A DNA stretch of 64,000 nucleotides, taken from positions 558,001-622,000 of the forward strand of contig NZ_QGTL01000002.1 of assembly GCF_003182135.1 (NCBI RefSeq), read 5' to 3'. The translations under genes were made by a program, and so were the position numbers. Shown piece after piece: positions 49,086 through 61,601 of this stretch. This DNA comes from Nocardia neocaledoniensis (lineage in GTDB: Bacteria; Actinomycetota; Actinomycetes; Mycobacteriales; Mycobacteriaceae). The notes under the pieces were generated by a model. It did no database searches, was not told the DNA's origin, and worked only from the letters and a program-made list of their open reading frames with translations. How positions within the stretch are numbered: position 1 is the first letter of the stretch; the number at the start of each line of letters is the position of its first letter.

Positions 49086-50507
49086 TCAGCCGAGCAGCTT
49101 CTTCTGCACCTTGCCCATCGCGTTGCGCGGCAGGGTGTCGACGAAGCGGACCTCGCGCGGGCGCTTGTGCGCCGACACCTGGGCGCCGACATGGGCGATC
49201 AGCTCGGCGGCGTCGGCTTCGCCGTCGCGCGCGACGACGAAGGCCACGATGCGCTGGCCGAGGTCGTCGTCGGGCAGACCGACCACCGCCACCTCGGCGA
49301 CGGCGGGATGCCCGAGCAGGGCGGTCTCGATCTCACCCGCGCCGATGCGGTAGCCGCCGGACTTGATCAGGTCGATCGACTCACGGCCGACGATGCGGTG
49401 GAAACCGTCGGGGTCGATGACAGCCACGTCGCCGGTGCGGAACCAGCCGTCCTCGGTCCAGTCGGCGGCGGTGGCGTCGGGCCGATTCAGGTAGCCGCTG
49501 AACAGCATCGGGCCGCGCACCTGCAGCCCGCCGATGCTCTCGCCGTCGTGCGGGACCGGCGCGCCGGACTCGTCCCGCAAGCGGGTCTGCACGCCGCGCA
49601 CCGGCGTGCCGACCCAGCCCGGCCTGCGCTCACCGTCAGCCCTGGTCGAGAGGGTGATCATGGTTTCGCTCATCCCGTACCGCTCCACCGGCGGCTGCCC
49701 GGTGAGTTCGGCGAGCTTCTCGAACACCGGCACCGGCAGCGGCGCGCTGCCCGACACCAGCAGCCGCGCCTTGCCCAATTCCTTTGCCAGCTCCGGCCTC
49801 TCGACAACCCGCGACCACACCGTCGGCACCCCGAAGTACAGGCTGCCCCCGGCCGCCGCATACGCCTCCGGCGTCGGCTTGCCGGTGTGGATCACCGGGC
49901 TGCCCACCCGCAGCGGACCGAGCAGCCCGAGGACCAGGCCGTGCACGTGGAACAGCGGAAGTCCGTGCACCAGAGTGTCTTTCCAGGTCCAGTCCCAGGC
50001 CTCGGCGAGCGCGTCGAGACCCGCGGCGATGGCGGCGCGGCTGAGCATCACGCCCTTGGGCGCGCCGGTGGTGCCCGAGGTGTAGAGGACGAAGGCGGTC
50101 GAGGCGGGATCGGGTTCGGGATAGCTGTGCCAGGACCGCGCGTGCAGCCGCACCGGAACCACCGGCAGCCTCGTCCCCTCCGGCGCCGCGCCGAGCCAGG
50201 CCTGGGCGCCGGAATCGCGCAGGATGTGCTCGAGCTCGGCGGCGCCGGAATCCGGCGGCACCGGCACGACGGTGACCCCGGCGATCAGGCAGCCGACCAC
50301 CGCGAGCACCGTGCGCACGGTCGGCTCGGCCAGCACCGCCACGCGGTCGGCGCGGGCGATCCGCTCGGCCACCGACGTCGCCGCACCCAGCAGATCGGAG
50401 CGCGAGAGCGTGGCATCATCGATGGTGACGGCGTCGGGGATGTCGGCCCCGGCGGCGACGGCGATCGGATTCAGCGAGGCGAGCAGCAGCGGCGGACCGT
50501 AGGACAT
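49086..50507 (-). CDS. fadD36: Acyl-CoA synthetase FadD36-type
   Basis: A 473-residue ANL-family ligase. AMP motif FVLYTSGTTGAPKGVMLSR (about residues 138-156), then LPLFHVHGLVLGLLGPL, VERYGMSETMITL, DGWFRTGDVAVIDPDGFHRI and C-terminal PRNAMGKVQKKLLG with the catalytic Lys. Shorter than FadD6-type enzymes and of the medium/short acyl or dicarboxyl-CoA ligase group (methylmalonyl-CoA synthetase-like). Position matches Rv1193 (fadD36). The ATG at 50507 is leaderless (TAGCGT 6 nt upstream). Confidence 0.85.
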   Translation of the reverse strand: MSYGPPLLLASLNPIAVAAGADIPDAVTIDDATLSRSDLLGAATSVAERIARADRVAVLAEPTVRTVLAVVGCLIAGVTVVPVPPDSGAAELEHILRDSGAQAWLGAAPEGTRLPVVPVRLHARSWHSYPEPDPASTAFVLYTSGTTGAPKGVMLSRAAIAAGLDALAEAWDWTWKDTLVHGLPLFHVHGLVLGLLGPLRVGSPVIHTGKPTPEAYAAAGGSLYFGVPTVWSRVVERPELAKELGKARLLVSGSAPLPVPVFEKLAELTGQPPVERYGMSETMITLSTRADGERRPGWVGTPVRGVQTRLRDESGAPVPHDGESIGGLQVRGPMLFSGYLNRPDATAADWTEDGWFRTGDVAVIDPDGFHRIVGRESIDLIKSGGYRIGAGEIETALLGHPAVAEVAVVGLPDDDLGQRIVAFVVARDGEADAAELIAHVGAQVSAHKRPREVRFVDTLPRNAMGKVQKKLLG

Positions 50508-50513
50508 CCGTCC

Positions 50514-50519
50514 ACGCTA
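50514..50519 (-). promoter_or_regulatory. -10 element, leaderless start of fadD36-type gene
   Basis: TAGCGT on the minus strand ends 6 nt before the ATG at 50507. Confidence 0.5.
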
Positions 50520-50605
50520 ACGCGACGCGGTTCTCCCGCGCCGCGCCGCCGTCCGTTGACACCCCGTCGACGTGATGAGACATTCTTCGTATAGTTCTCT
50601 CACCG

Positions 50606-51475
50606 ATGAAAATGGGGTCAACGATGACCATCCTCGCTCGCTCACGTTCGCGTCAGAACGATCCGGCGGATTTCGATATCAGGGACTACATCGACGGGGC
50701 CGCCGCCTTCTACGGCGCGACCGCCAATGTGATCATGCAGCTGAGCCTGGCCCCGGTCGGTTACGGCGTCGCGGAATCGCGCGTGCACAGCGGCAGCATC
50801 ATGCGTCATCCGGTGAAGCGAACGCGCACGACCCTCACGTATCTGTCGGTGGCGCTGATGGGCGACGATGCCGATCGCGCCGCCTTCCGCGCCGCCGTCA
50901 ACGGCGCGCACAAACACGTCCACTCCACCGCCGAGAGCCCGGTGAAGTACAACGCCTTCGACCGGAACCTGCAGATGTGGGTGGCCGCGTGTCTCTACTG
51001 GGGTTCTATCGACGTGATGGACCGCCTCTACGGTCCCGTCGACGACGAGATCGCCGACACCTTCTACTCCTACGCCCACCACCTCGGCACCACCCTGCAG
51101 GTGCCGCGCGAGATGTGGCCCGCCGACCGCGCCGCCTTCGCCGCCTACTGGGCCGAGAACCTGCCCAAGACCAGCATCGACCCCACCATCAAGGCCTACT
51201 TCGACGACCTGCTCGACCTGAAGATGATCAGCCCGCCCCTGCGCCTCGGCTTCGCGCGTTTCCACCGCTGGTTCACCACCGGCCTGCTCCCCGAGCACCT
51301 GCGCGCGGAGATGGACATGACCTGGACCGCGCGCGACGAGCGCAGGCTCAACCGGCTGATGCGTGCCACCGGCCATCTGTCGGCCCGGATGCCGCGCGTG
51401 ATCCGCAATTTCCCGTTCAACGCCACCCTGGCCGACATGCGGCGGCGTCAGCGCAAGGGCAAGCCGCTGATCTAG
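50606..51475 (+). CDS. DUF2236/MpaB-type putative haem oxygenase-like protein
   Basis: A 289-residue helical protein of the DUF2236 (MpaB/latex-clearing) superfamily. Markers are RDYIDGAAAFYGATANVIMQLSLAPVG near the N terminus, HKHVHSTAE, and WPADRAAFAAYWAENLPKTS with the late ARFHRWFTTGLLP. Family members bind haem b and some act as oxygenases; the enzymatic role here is unknown. ATG at 50606 is used, with TATAGT at 50590-50595; ATG at 50624 is an alternative. It shares the bases CTAG with the pruA stop in convergent orientation. Confidence 0.78.
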   Translation: MKMGSTMTILARSRSRQNDPADFDIRDYIDGAAAFYGATANVIMQLSLAPVGYGVAESRVHSGSIMRHPVKRTRTTLTYLSVALMGDDADRAAFRAAVNGAHKHVHSTAESPVKYNAFDRNLQMWVAACLYWGSIDVMDRLYGPVDDEIADTFYSYAHHLGTTLQVPREMWPADRAAFAAYWAENLPKTSIDPTIKAYFDDLLDLKMISPPLRLGFARFHRWFTTGLLPEHLRAEMDMTWTARDERRLNRLMRATGHLSARMPRVIRNFPFNATLADMRRRQRKGKPLI

Positions 51476-53103
51476 TCCATGTGCGGGTAGCGGTAGTCGG
51501 TCGGCGGGACGAAGGTCTCCTTGATCACGCGGGGCGCGACCCAGCGCAGCAGGTTGGTCGGCGAGCCCGCCTTGTCGTCGGTGCCGGAGGCCCTTGCCCC
51601 GCCGAAGGGCTGCTGGCCGACGACCGCGCCCGTCGGCTTGTCGTTGACGTAGAAGTTGCCCGCCGCGAAACGCAGTGCGGCGGCGGACTTCTCGATCACT
51701 GCGCGGTCCCTGGCGAAGATCGCGCCGGTGAGGGCGTACGGGGATGCCGTGTCGACCTCGCCGAGCAGCACGTCGAAGGCGTCGGGGGCGTTGTCGTCGT
51801 AGACGTAAACGGTGAGGATGGGTGCGAAGTACTCGGTGCGGAACGCCTCGTCGCGCGGGTCGTCGGGCAGCAGCACGGTCGGGCGGACGAACCAGCCCAC
51901 GCTGTCGTCGTAGGTGCCGCCCGCCGCGAGGGTGACGCCGGCGTCCCTGGCGCGCTCGATGGCGGCCACGCCCTTGTCGTAGGCGCGCTGATCGATCAGG
52001 GCGCCACCGAAATTCGCGAGATCGGCGACGTCGCCGTAGGTGAGTTGATCGACGGTGGCCAGGAACTGCTCGCCCATCGTCCGCCACAGCGACCGCGGCA
52101 CGTAGGCGCGAGACGCCGCCGAACACTTCTGGCCCTGGTACTCGAAGGCGCCGCGAATCATGGCCGTGGACAACGCGTCCGGGTCGGCGGAGGGGTGGGC
52201 CAGGATGAAGTCCTTGCCGCCGGTCTCGCCCACCAGACGCGGATAGCCTTGGTACTCACCGATATTCGCGCCCACCTGTCGCCACAGGTGCTGGAAGGTT
52301 CGCGTCGACCCCGTGAAATGGATGCCCGCCAGGCGTGGGTCGGCCAGCGCGACCTCCGACAGATTCCTGCCGTCACCGGTGACGAGGTTGATCACCCCGG
52401 GCGGCAGGCCCGCCTCGAGCAGAATCCGCATCGTCACCCAGGCCGCGAGAGTCTGTGTGGGCGAAGGCTTCCAGATCACCGTGTTGCCCATCAGGGCGGG
52501 CGCGGTGGGCAGGTTGCCCGCGATGGCGCTGAAGTTGAACGGGGTGATCGCGTAGACGAAGCCCTCCAGCGGGCGGTAGTCCATCCGGTTCCAGACCCCG
52601 CGGCTCGACTGCGGTTGCCCCTCGAGGATCTGGCGCGCGTAGGCAACGTTGAACCGCCAGAAGTCGATCAGCTCGCACGGCGCGTCGATCTCGGCCTGCA
52701 CCGCCGACTTCGACTGCCCGAGCATCGTCGCCGCCGCGATCGTCTCCCGCCACGGCCCCGCCATCAGATCGGCGGCCCGCAGCAGCACCGCGGCCCGCGC
52801 GTCGAACGACATCTCCCGCCACATGGGGGCCGCCGCGCAGGCCGCCTCGATCGCGTCGCTCGCCTCCTCGTGCGTGGCATCGGTGCAGGTCCCCAGCACC
52901 AGCGACCGTTGATGCGGCGCGACGATCGCATGCCGCTCCCCCACCCCGTGCCGCTGCTCACCCCCGATCACCAGCGGCACGTCCACACACTCCCCCGCGA
53001 CCTCCGCCAATTTCTTCCGCAGCCGCTCCCGCCCCGCCGTGCCCGGCGCATACGACTGCGCGGGCTCGTTCACCGGCACCGGAACCTCGGAGACAGCGTC
53101 CAT
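51472..53103 (-). CDS. pruA: 1-Pyrroline-5-carboxylate dehydrogenase
   Basis: A 543-residue aldehyde dehydrogenase that oxidises glutamate-gamma-semialdehyde to glutamate. Visible are VYAITPFNFSAIAGNLPTAP, GVINLVTGDG, HFTGSTRTFQHLWRQ, VGETGGKDFILAH (catalytic Glu) and YQGQKCSAASRAYVP (catalytic Cys), then GGTYDDSVGWFVRPTVL and NFYVNDKPTGAVVGQQPFGG. It is the single-domain PruA of actinobacteria (Rv1187). The usual neighbour proline dehydrogenase is absent. The ATG at 53103 is leaderless. Confidence 0.94.
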   Translation of the reverse strand: MDAVSEVPVPVNEPAQSYAPGTAGRERLRKKLAEVAGECVDVPLVIGGEQRHGVGERHAIVAPHQRSLVLGTCTDATHEEASDAIEAACAAAPMWREMSFDARAAVLLRAADLMAGPWRETIAAATMLGQSKSAVQAEIDAPCELIDFWRFNVAYARQILEGQPQSSRGVWNRMDYRPLEGFVYAITPFNFSAIAGNLPTAPALMGNTVIWKPSPTQTLAAWVTMRILLEAGLPPGVINLVTGDGRNLSEVALADPRLAGIHFTGSTRTFQHLWRQVGANIGEYQGYPRLVGETGGKDFILAHPSADPDALSTAMIRGAFEYQGQKCSAASRAYVPRSLWRTMGEQFLATVDQLTYGDVADLANFGGALIDQRAYDKGVAAIERARDAGVTLAAGGTYDDSVGWFVRPTVLLPDDPRDEAFRTEYFAPILTVYVYDDNAPDAFDVLLGEVDTASPYALTGAIFARDRAVIEKSAAALRFAAGNFYVNDKPTGAVVGQQPFGGARASGTDDKAGSPTNLLRWVAPRVIKETFVPPTDYRYPHMD

Positions 53104-53109
53104 ACCCCG

Positions 53110-53115
53110 AGGCTA
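53110..53115 (-). promoter_or_regulatory. -10 element, leaderless start of pruA
   Basis: TAGCCT on the minus strand ends 6 nt before the ATG at 53103. Confidence 0.5.
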
Positions 53116-53170
53116 TCGCCGATGGGCCATGATCGCCCGCAGGCCCAGCCCACCTCGGCCGGGTGGACGC

Positions 53171-54988
53171 TCAGAACGGGGCCGCGGTGAACCAGTCGCC
53201 TCGGATGGTGTCGTAGGCGGCGCCGGAGACCTCGATGACGACCGGGAGGGGAGCGCCGTCGACGATGCGCTGGACGGCGAGGGTGAACGGTTCGTTGGGG
53301 CGGGCACTCCAGGCGGTGACGGTGCCGTTCGCGACCGCGCGGGTGGTGGTGGGGTCCGGGGCGCCGTGGCGGTTGAGGTAGGTGTCGGCGTCGGCGGCCG
53401 TGGCGTATTCGGTGTACCAGGCGGTGCGGTTCGCGGAGTCGGTGCAGGTGATCTGGCGGACCGGGACCGGGTCGCCGGGCTGGACGACCACCGCACCGGT
53501 GGGGAAGCAGCGCGCCCCGCTCCAGCCGGTGGCTGTCGGATCCTTGGGCAGGATGCTCGCGTAGCTGTTGTAGATCGATACGTGCTCGCCCCAGGTGGGC
53601 GGCGGCGCGATCCGGCCGGGACGCACGAACTTCCAGTAGATCGCCCCCACCCCGACCACACCCACCCCGGCCACCATCGCCAGGACGAGCAGTCCGACCG
53701 CCAGCGCCCGCCACCGCGCCGACACCGACTTCGGCGACCGCCGATCGACCGAGCCGACGGGGTGCGGCCCGAGCTGTCCAGCTACCGCCGCATTCCCACC
53801 CCCGGCAGCCGGTAGCGCCGACGCCGCGTACTCCGGCGGCCCGACGCGCGTCGCGGCGGCATCGAAGCGAGCCCCGGGTGCCTCCGCAGATACCCGCGAG
53901 CCGTCACCCGCTGACATCGAGCCACCCGGCGCCGAGTTCCAGGAGGCTCCCTGGCGCTCCGCCCCCTGCCATCGCGGCTCCGACGGATCGGCATGTGGCG
54001 CCGAGCCTTCTCGGCCTCCGAACTGCCCCGGCCCGCCGCTCGATCCGTCCGGCCGAGCCGCCGCGGCGCCCTGCCACCCAGGAACCGGGTTCTGCCGCGG
54101 CCCCACCGGCAGCGGGAGGCCGGTCGACACCGCCGTGTCACCGACGCGTGTCGAGGACAGCGCCGCCACCGCGGCTTCCGCGAATTCGATACAGCTGTCG
54201 AATCTTTCGCCAGGATCCTTCGCGAGCACACGGGCGATCACCGCGTCGAGTGCGCGCGGCAGACTTGGCACCGCGCCCGAGACCGGCGGCACCGGCTTGC
54301 TCAGATGTGCGGCCACCACCGCACCCGGATTGTCCGCGGGGAACGGGCTTTCACCGGTGAGCAGGGTGAACAGCGTGCAGCCGAGGGAGTACTGATCGGA
54401 CCGGTGGTCGACGGGGGCGCCGGAGAGTTGTTCCGGGGAGGCGTAGGCGAGGGTGGCGAGGAAGGCCCCGGTGCGGGTGAGCTGACGGGCGTCACCGCGC
54501 AGGCGGGCGATGCCGAAATCGGTGAGCAGCACGCGGTCGCCCGAACGGGCCGCGGCCAGCAAGATGTTGGCGGGCTTCACATCTCGGTGCAACACACCGC
54601 GCTCGTGGGCGTAGTCGAGCGCCTCCGCGGTCTGGGCGACGATGCCGATCGCCCGCGCGGGATCGAGCGGGGCGCCACGGAAGACCGAGGCGTCGGACCC
54701 GTCGACGTACTGCATGGAGATCCACATCAGCCCGTCCTCGACCCCGCGGTCGAGCACCGAGACGATGCCGGGATGATCCAGGTGGGCGGACACATCGGCT
54801 TCGCGCTCGAACCGCCCGCGCACCTCGGGATCCGAATACAGTTCGCGATTCAGCAGTTTCAGCGCCACCTGCCGCGGCAGCCGCGGGTGCGCGGCCAGGT
54901 AGACGGTGCCCATGCCCCCTCGGCCGAGCCGCCGGTCGATCCGATACCCGGCGAACACCGTGCCCGCGCCGAACTCCACCCCGTGCAT
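53171..54988 (-). CDS. Ser/Thr protein kinase with extracytoplasmic domain
   Basis: A 605-residue Hanks-type receptor kinase. P-loop [11 protein letters not shown] (22-32), catalytic-pair Lys44 (VALKLL), [11 protein letters not shown] with Asp136, and TDFGIARL with Asp157 are intact, plus YASPEQL (activation end). A disordered Ser/Gly/Pro-rich linker (about 280-435) precedes one membrane helix ([22 protein letters not shown]). The outer domain of about 150 residues contains two Cys (CFPTG and QITCTD) that may form a disulfide and does not resemble PASTA repeats. It is a signal receptor with unknown ligand. Confidence 0.9.
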   Translation of the reverse strand: MHGVEFGAGTVFAGYRIDRRLGRGGMGTVYLAAHPRLPRQVALKLLNRELYSDPEVRGRFEREADVSAHLDHPGIVSVLDRGVEDGLMWISMQYVDGSDASVFRGAPLDPARAIGIVAQTAEALDYAHERGVLHRDVKPANILLAAARSGDRVLLTDFGIARLRGDARQLTRTGAFLATLAYASPEQLSGAPVDHRSDQYSLGCTLFTLLTGESPFPADNPGAVVAAHLSKPVPPVSGAVPSLPRALDAVIARVLAKDPGERFDSCIEFAEAAVAALSSTRVGDTAVSTGLPLPVGPRQNPVPGWQGAAAARPDGSSGGPGQFGGREGSAPHADPSEPRWQGAERQGASWNSAPGGSMSAGDGSRVSAEAPGARFDAAATRVGPPEYAASALPAAGGGNAAVAGQLGPHPVGSVDRRSPKSVSARWRALAVGLLVLAMVAGVGVVGVGAIYWKFVRPGRIAPPPTWGEHVSIYNSYASILPKDPTATGWSGARCFPTGAVVVQPGDPVPVRQITCTDSANRTAWYTEYATAADADTYLNRHGAPDPTTTRAVANGTVTAWSARPNEPFTLAVQRIVDGAPLPVVIEVSGAAYDTIRGDWFTAAPF

Positions 54989-55061
54989 CCGTGACGAGCC
55001 TTTCGATCCTGTACCGCTCCGACTGCCGGACCCTAGCCGATCCGGCAGCCGCAGCGCGAGG

Positions 55062-56743
<1,682 letters not shown>

Positions 56744-56782
56744 CCGAGAGTTGCAGTGAAACAAACATGTTTCGGATAAACG

Positions 56783-56812
56783 AAACCCCGGGCATCGTGA
56801 TGCCCGGGGTTT
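56783..56812 (-). terminator. Hairpin terminator of dapC
   Basis: Perfect 14-bp arms (beginning AAACCCCGGG) around a 2-nt centre, 15 bp past the dapC stop. Confidence 0.85.
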
Positions 56813-56826
56813 GCGGAAGCGGCGCC

Positions 56827-57918
56827 TCAGACCAGACGTTCGGCCGCGGCGGCCACCCGTTCGTCGGTCGCGGTGAGGGCGATGCGCACATGTTCCGGCG
56901 AGCGCGGACCGTAGAAATCGCCAGGGGCGGCGAGGATTCCGCGCTCGGCGAGCCAGTCCAGAGTGCGCCGGCACGCCTCGCCGCGGGTGGCCCACAGGTA
57001 GAGCCCCGCGTCGGAGTGATCGATGCGGAAACCGGCCTGCAGCAACGCCTTTCGCAAGATGTCGCGGCGCGCGCGGTACCGTTCGCGCTGCCGGGCCTCG
57101 TGCTCGTCGTCGTTCAGGGCCGCGGTCATCGCGGCCTGGATCGGGAACGGCAGCATCATGCCCGAGTGCTTGCGCACCTCGAGCAGTTCGGCGACCAGTT
57201 CCGGGTCGCCGGCGACGAAGCCGGCGCGGTAGCTGGCCAGATTCGAGGTCTTCGACAGCGAGTGGATCGCCAGCAGACCGGTGTGGTCGCCGTCGCACAC
57301 GCGCGGGTCGAGGATCGAGAGCGCCTCGCCCTCCCAGGTCAGGCCCAGGTAGCACTCGTCGGAGGCGACGATGGCGCCGCGCTCGCGCGCGAACGCGACC
57401 ACCTTGCGCAGATGCTCGAGCCCGAGCACCTTGCCGGTCGGGTTCGACGGGGAGTTCACGAAGATCAGGGCCGGATTCTGCGGCCCGATCTGGGTGAGAC
57501 CGTCGGCCCGCCACGGCTTCGCGCCGGCCAGCAGGGCGCCGACCTCGTAGGTCGGATACGCGATCTCGGGGATCACGACGAGATCCTCGGCACCGAGCCC
57601 GAGCAGGCGCGGCAGTCCGGCGATGAGCTCCTTGGTGCCGATCACCGGCAGCACCGCCGCCGGGTCGACGCCGGTGATCCCGAACCGGCGCGCCATGGCG
57701 GCCACGGCCGCGGCGCGCAGTTCAGGGGTGCCGTGCGTGGTCGGGTAACCGGGCACCTCGGCGACCGAGTTCAACGCCACCTGGATCAGCGGGTCGACCG
57801 GGTCGACGGGCGTGCCGACCGACAGGTCGACCAGCCCACCGGGGTGCGCGGCCGCCTTCTGCTTGACCGCGGCGATGGTGTCCCAGGGAAAATCGGGCAG
57901 CAGGGAGCTGACCCTCAT
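56827..57918 (-). CDS. dapC: N-succinyldiaminopimelate aminotransferase
   Basis: A 363-residue class I/II PLP aminotransferase. The N terminus MRVSSLLPDFPWDTIAAVKQ and DLSVGTPVDPVDPLIQVAL are typical of actinobacterial DapC. Motifs include YPTTHGTPELRAA, IFVNSPSNPTGKVL, VASDECYLGLTWEG, HSLSKTSNLASYRAGF with the PLP Lys (SLSK), and a C-terminal DFYGPRSPEHVRIALT. It makes N-succinyl-LL-diaminopimelate. ATG at 57918 overlaps the ferredoxin stop (ATGA), the arrangement of M. tuberculosis Rv1177-Rv1178. With dapD and dapE, the window has all three enzymes of the succinylase branch. Confidence 0.9.
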   Translation of the reverse strand: MRVSSLLPDFPWDTIAAVKQKAAAHPGGLVDLSVGTPVDPVDPLIQVALNSVAEVPGYPTTHGTPELRAAAVAAMARRFGITGVDPAAVLPVIGTKELIAGLPRLLGLGAEDLVVIPEIAYPTYEVGALLAGAKPWRADGLTQIGPQNPALIFVNSPSNPTGKVLGLEHLRKVVAFARERGAIVASDECYLGLTWEGEALSILDPRVCDGDHTGLLAIHSLSKTSNLASYRAGFVAGDPELVAELLEVRKHSGMMLPFPIQAAMTAALNDDEHEARQRERYRARRDILRKALLQAGFRIDHSDAGLYLWATRGEACRRTLDWLAERGILAAPGDFYGPRSPEHVRIALTATDERVAAAAERLV

Positions 57919-58238
57919 TCTTCGGCCATGGGGGGCAGCGCCTTGATGAACGGCGGGTCGTAGTCGACCACACCGACCTTGGTGGCGCCACCGGGCGAAC
58001 CGAGCTCGTCGAAGAAGTCGACGTTGGCGTTGATGTAGCCGCTCCACTGGTCCGGGGTGTCGTCCTCGTAGAAGATCGCCTCCACGGGGCAGACCGGCTC
58101 ACACGCACCACAGTCAACGCACTCGTCGGGTTGGATGTACAGCATGCGGCCACCCTCGTAGATGCAATCCACGGGGCATTCCTCGATGCACGCCTTGTCC
58201 TTCACGTCAACGCACGGTTCAGCGATGATGTACGGCAC
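57915..58238 (-). CDS. fdxA: 7Fe/8Fe bacterial-type ferredoxin
   Basis: A 107-residue ferredoxin. The first cluster region reads CVDVKDKACIEECPVDCIYEG and the second DECVDCGACEPVCPVEAIFYED, giving a [4Fe-4S] plus [3Fe-4S] pattern, followed by a C-terminal extension (QWSGYINANVDFFDEL). AGGAG lies just before the GTG at 58238. In Mycobacteriales such ferredoxins donate electrons to cytochromes P450 and other oxidases. It is translationally coupled to dapC, a link that is conserved but functionally unexplained. M. tuberculosis calls it fdxC. Confidence 0.93.
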   Translation of the reverse strand: MPYIIAEPCVDVKDKACIEECPVDCIYEGGRMLYIQPDECVDCGACEPVCPVEAIFYEDDTPDQWSGYINANVDFFDELGSPGGATKVGVVDYDPPFIKALPPMAEE

Positions 58239-58347
58239 TGCCGTTCTCCTAGTCTGTCCTCACCTGCGGTGGTACTCCGCCACCCGAAACCCTATCCCGA
58301 GACCACACCTCAGTCCCAGGTCAGCCTGCCCTAACTCACGCTCTCGA

Positions 58348-60948
<2,601 letters not shown>

Positions 60949-61100
60949 GCGCTACTTCTTTCCGGAACGTGCGGTCGGCTGGTCACGGACCCGTGGATGG
61001 GCGTGCGGCGGACGTCCCCGTCGCCACCACAACCCACTGGGCGACCGCGCGTATTCCCGAGCGGGGAGAACTCGACCCGCCCGCATGCCACGATGGATCC

Positions 61101-61601
61101 ATGCCGTTGCCGCGCTCCACCATCCTGGCCGAACCGGCCTGGCGTCCGAGTTCCAAGGCCAAACTGCTGTGGGCGGTGGAGAACGCGATCGCGGTTCTCG
61201 TGCTGTGCGCGCTGCTCGTGGTGTGGGTCGTGCTCGACGCCGAGCACCGCGGCTGGCAGGTGGCCGCGGCCGTGGCGCTGGTCGTGCTCGCGGTGGGCGG
61301 GGTGGTCGTGGTGCCCCTGTGGCGCTACGCCGTGCACCGCTGGGAGGTCACCGACGAGGCCGTGTACACGCGGGTCGGGTGGCTGGATCAGGAGTCGCGG
61401 GTCGCGCCGATCTCGCGGGTGCAGACCGTCGACACCGAACGCGGGCCGCTGGAGCGGATGCTGGGGCTGGCGACGGTCACCGTCACCACCGCGTCCTCGG
61501 CGGGCGCGGTGAAGATCAGCGCGCTCGATCTGCCGGTCGCCGAGCAGGCCGTCGCGCGGTTGGCCGCCATCGCCGCCCAGCACCGCGGAGACGCCACGTG
61601 A
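61101..61601 (+). CDS. Bacterial PH-domain (YdbS-like) membrane protein
   Basis: A 166-residue protein with two membrane helices (about residues 28-50 and 56-75) followed by a bPH2 domain: VTDEAVYTRVGWLDQESRVAPISRVQTVD split over 85-114 and LERMLGLATVTVTTASSAG. The YdbS family pairs with YdbT. It overlaps the next gene by GTGA, confirming this pairing. Role unclear; in some bacilli YdbST lessen the effect of some antimicrobial peptides. ATG at 61101 begins right before the first helix. Confidence 0.84.
   Translation: MPLPRSTILAEPAWRPSSKAKLLWAVENAIAVLVLCALLVVWVVLDAEHRGWQVAAAVALVVLAVGGVVVVPLWRYAVHRWEVTDEAVYTRVGWLDQESRVAPISRVQTVDTERGPLERMLGLATVTVTTASSAGAVKISALDLPVAEQAVARLAAIAAQHRGDAT

Noticed and set aside
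58255..58290. Hairpin between fbiC and the ferredoxin gene
   Set aside because: Five-base arms only, GGTGG/CCACC, which is too weak to call a terminator.
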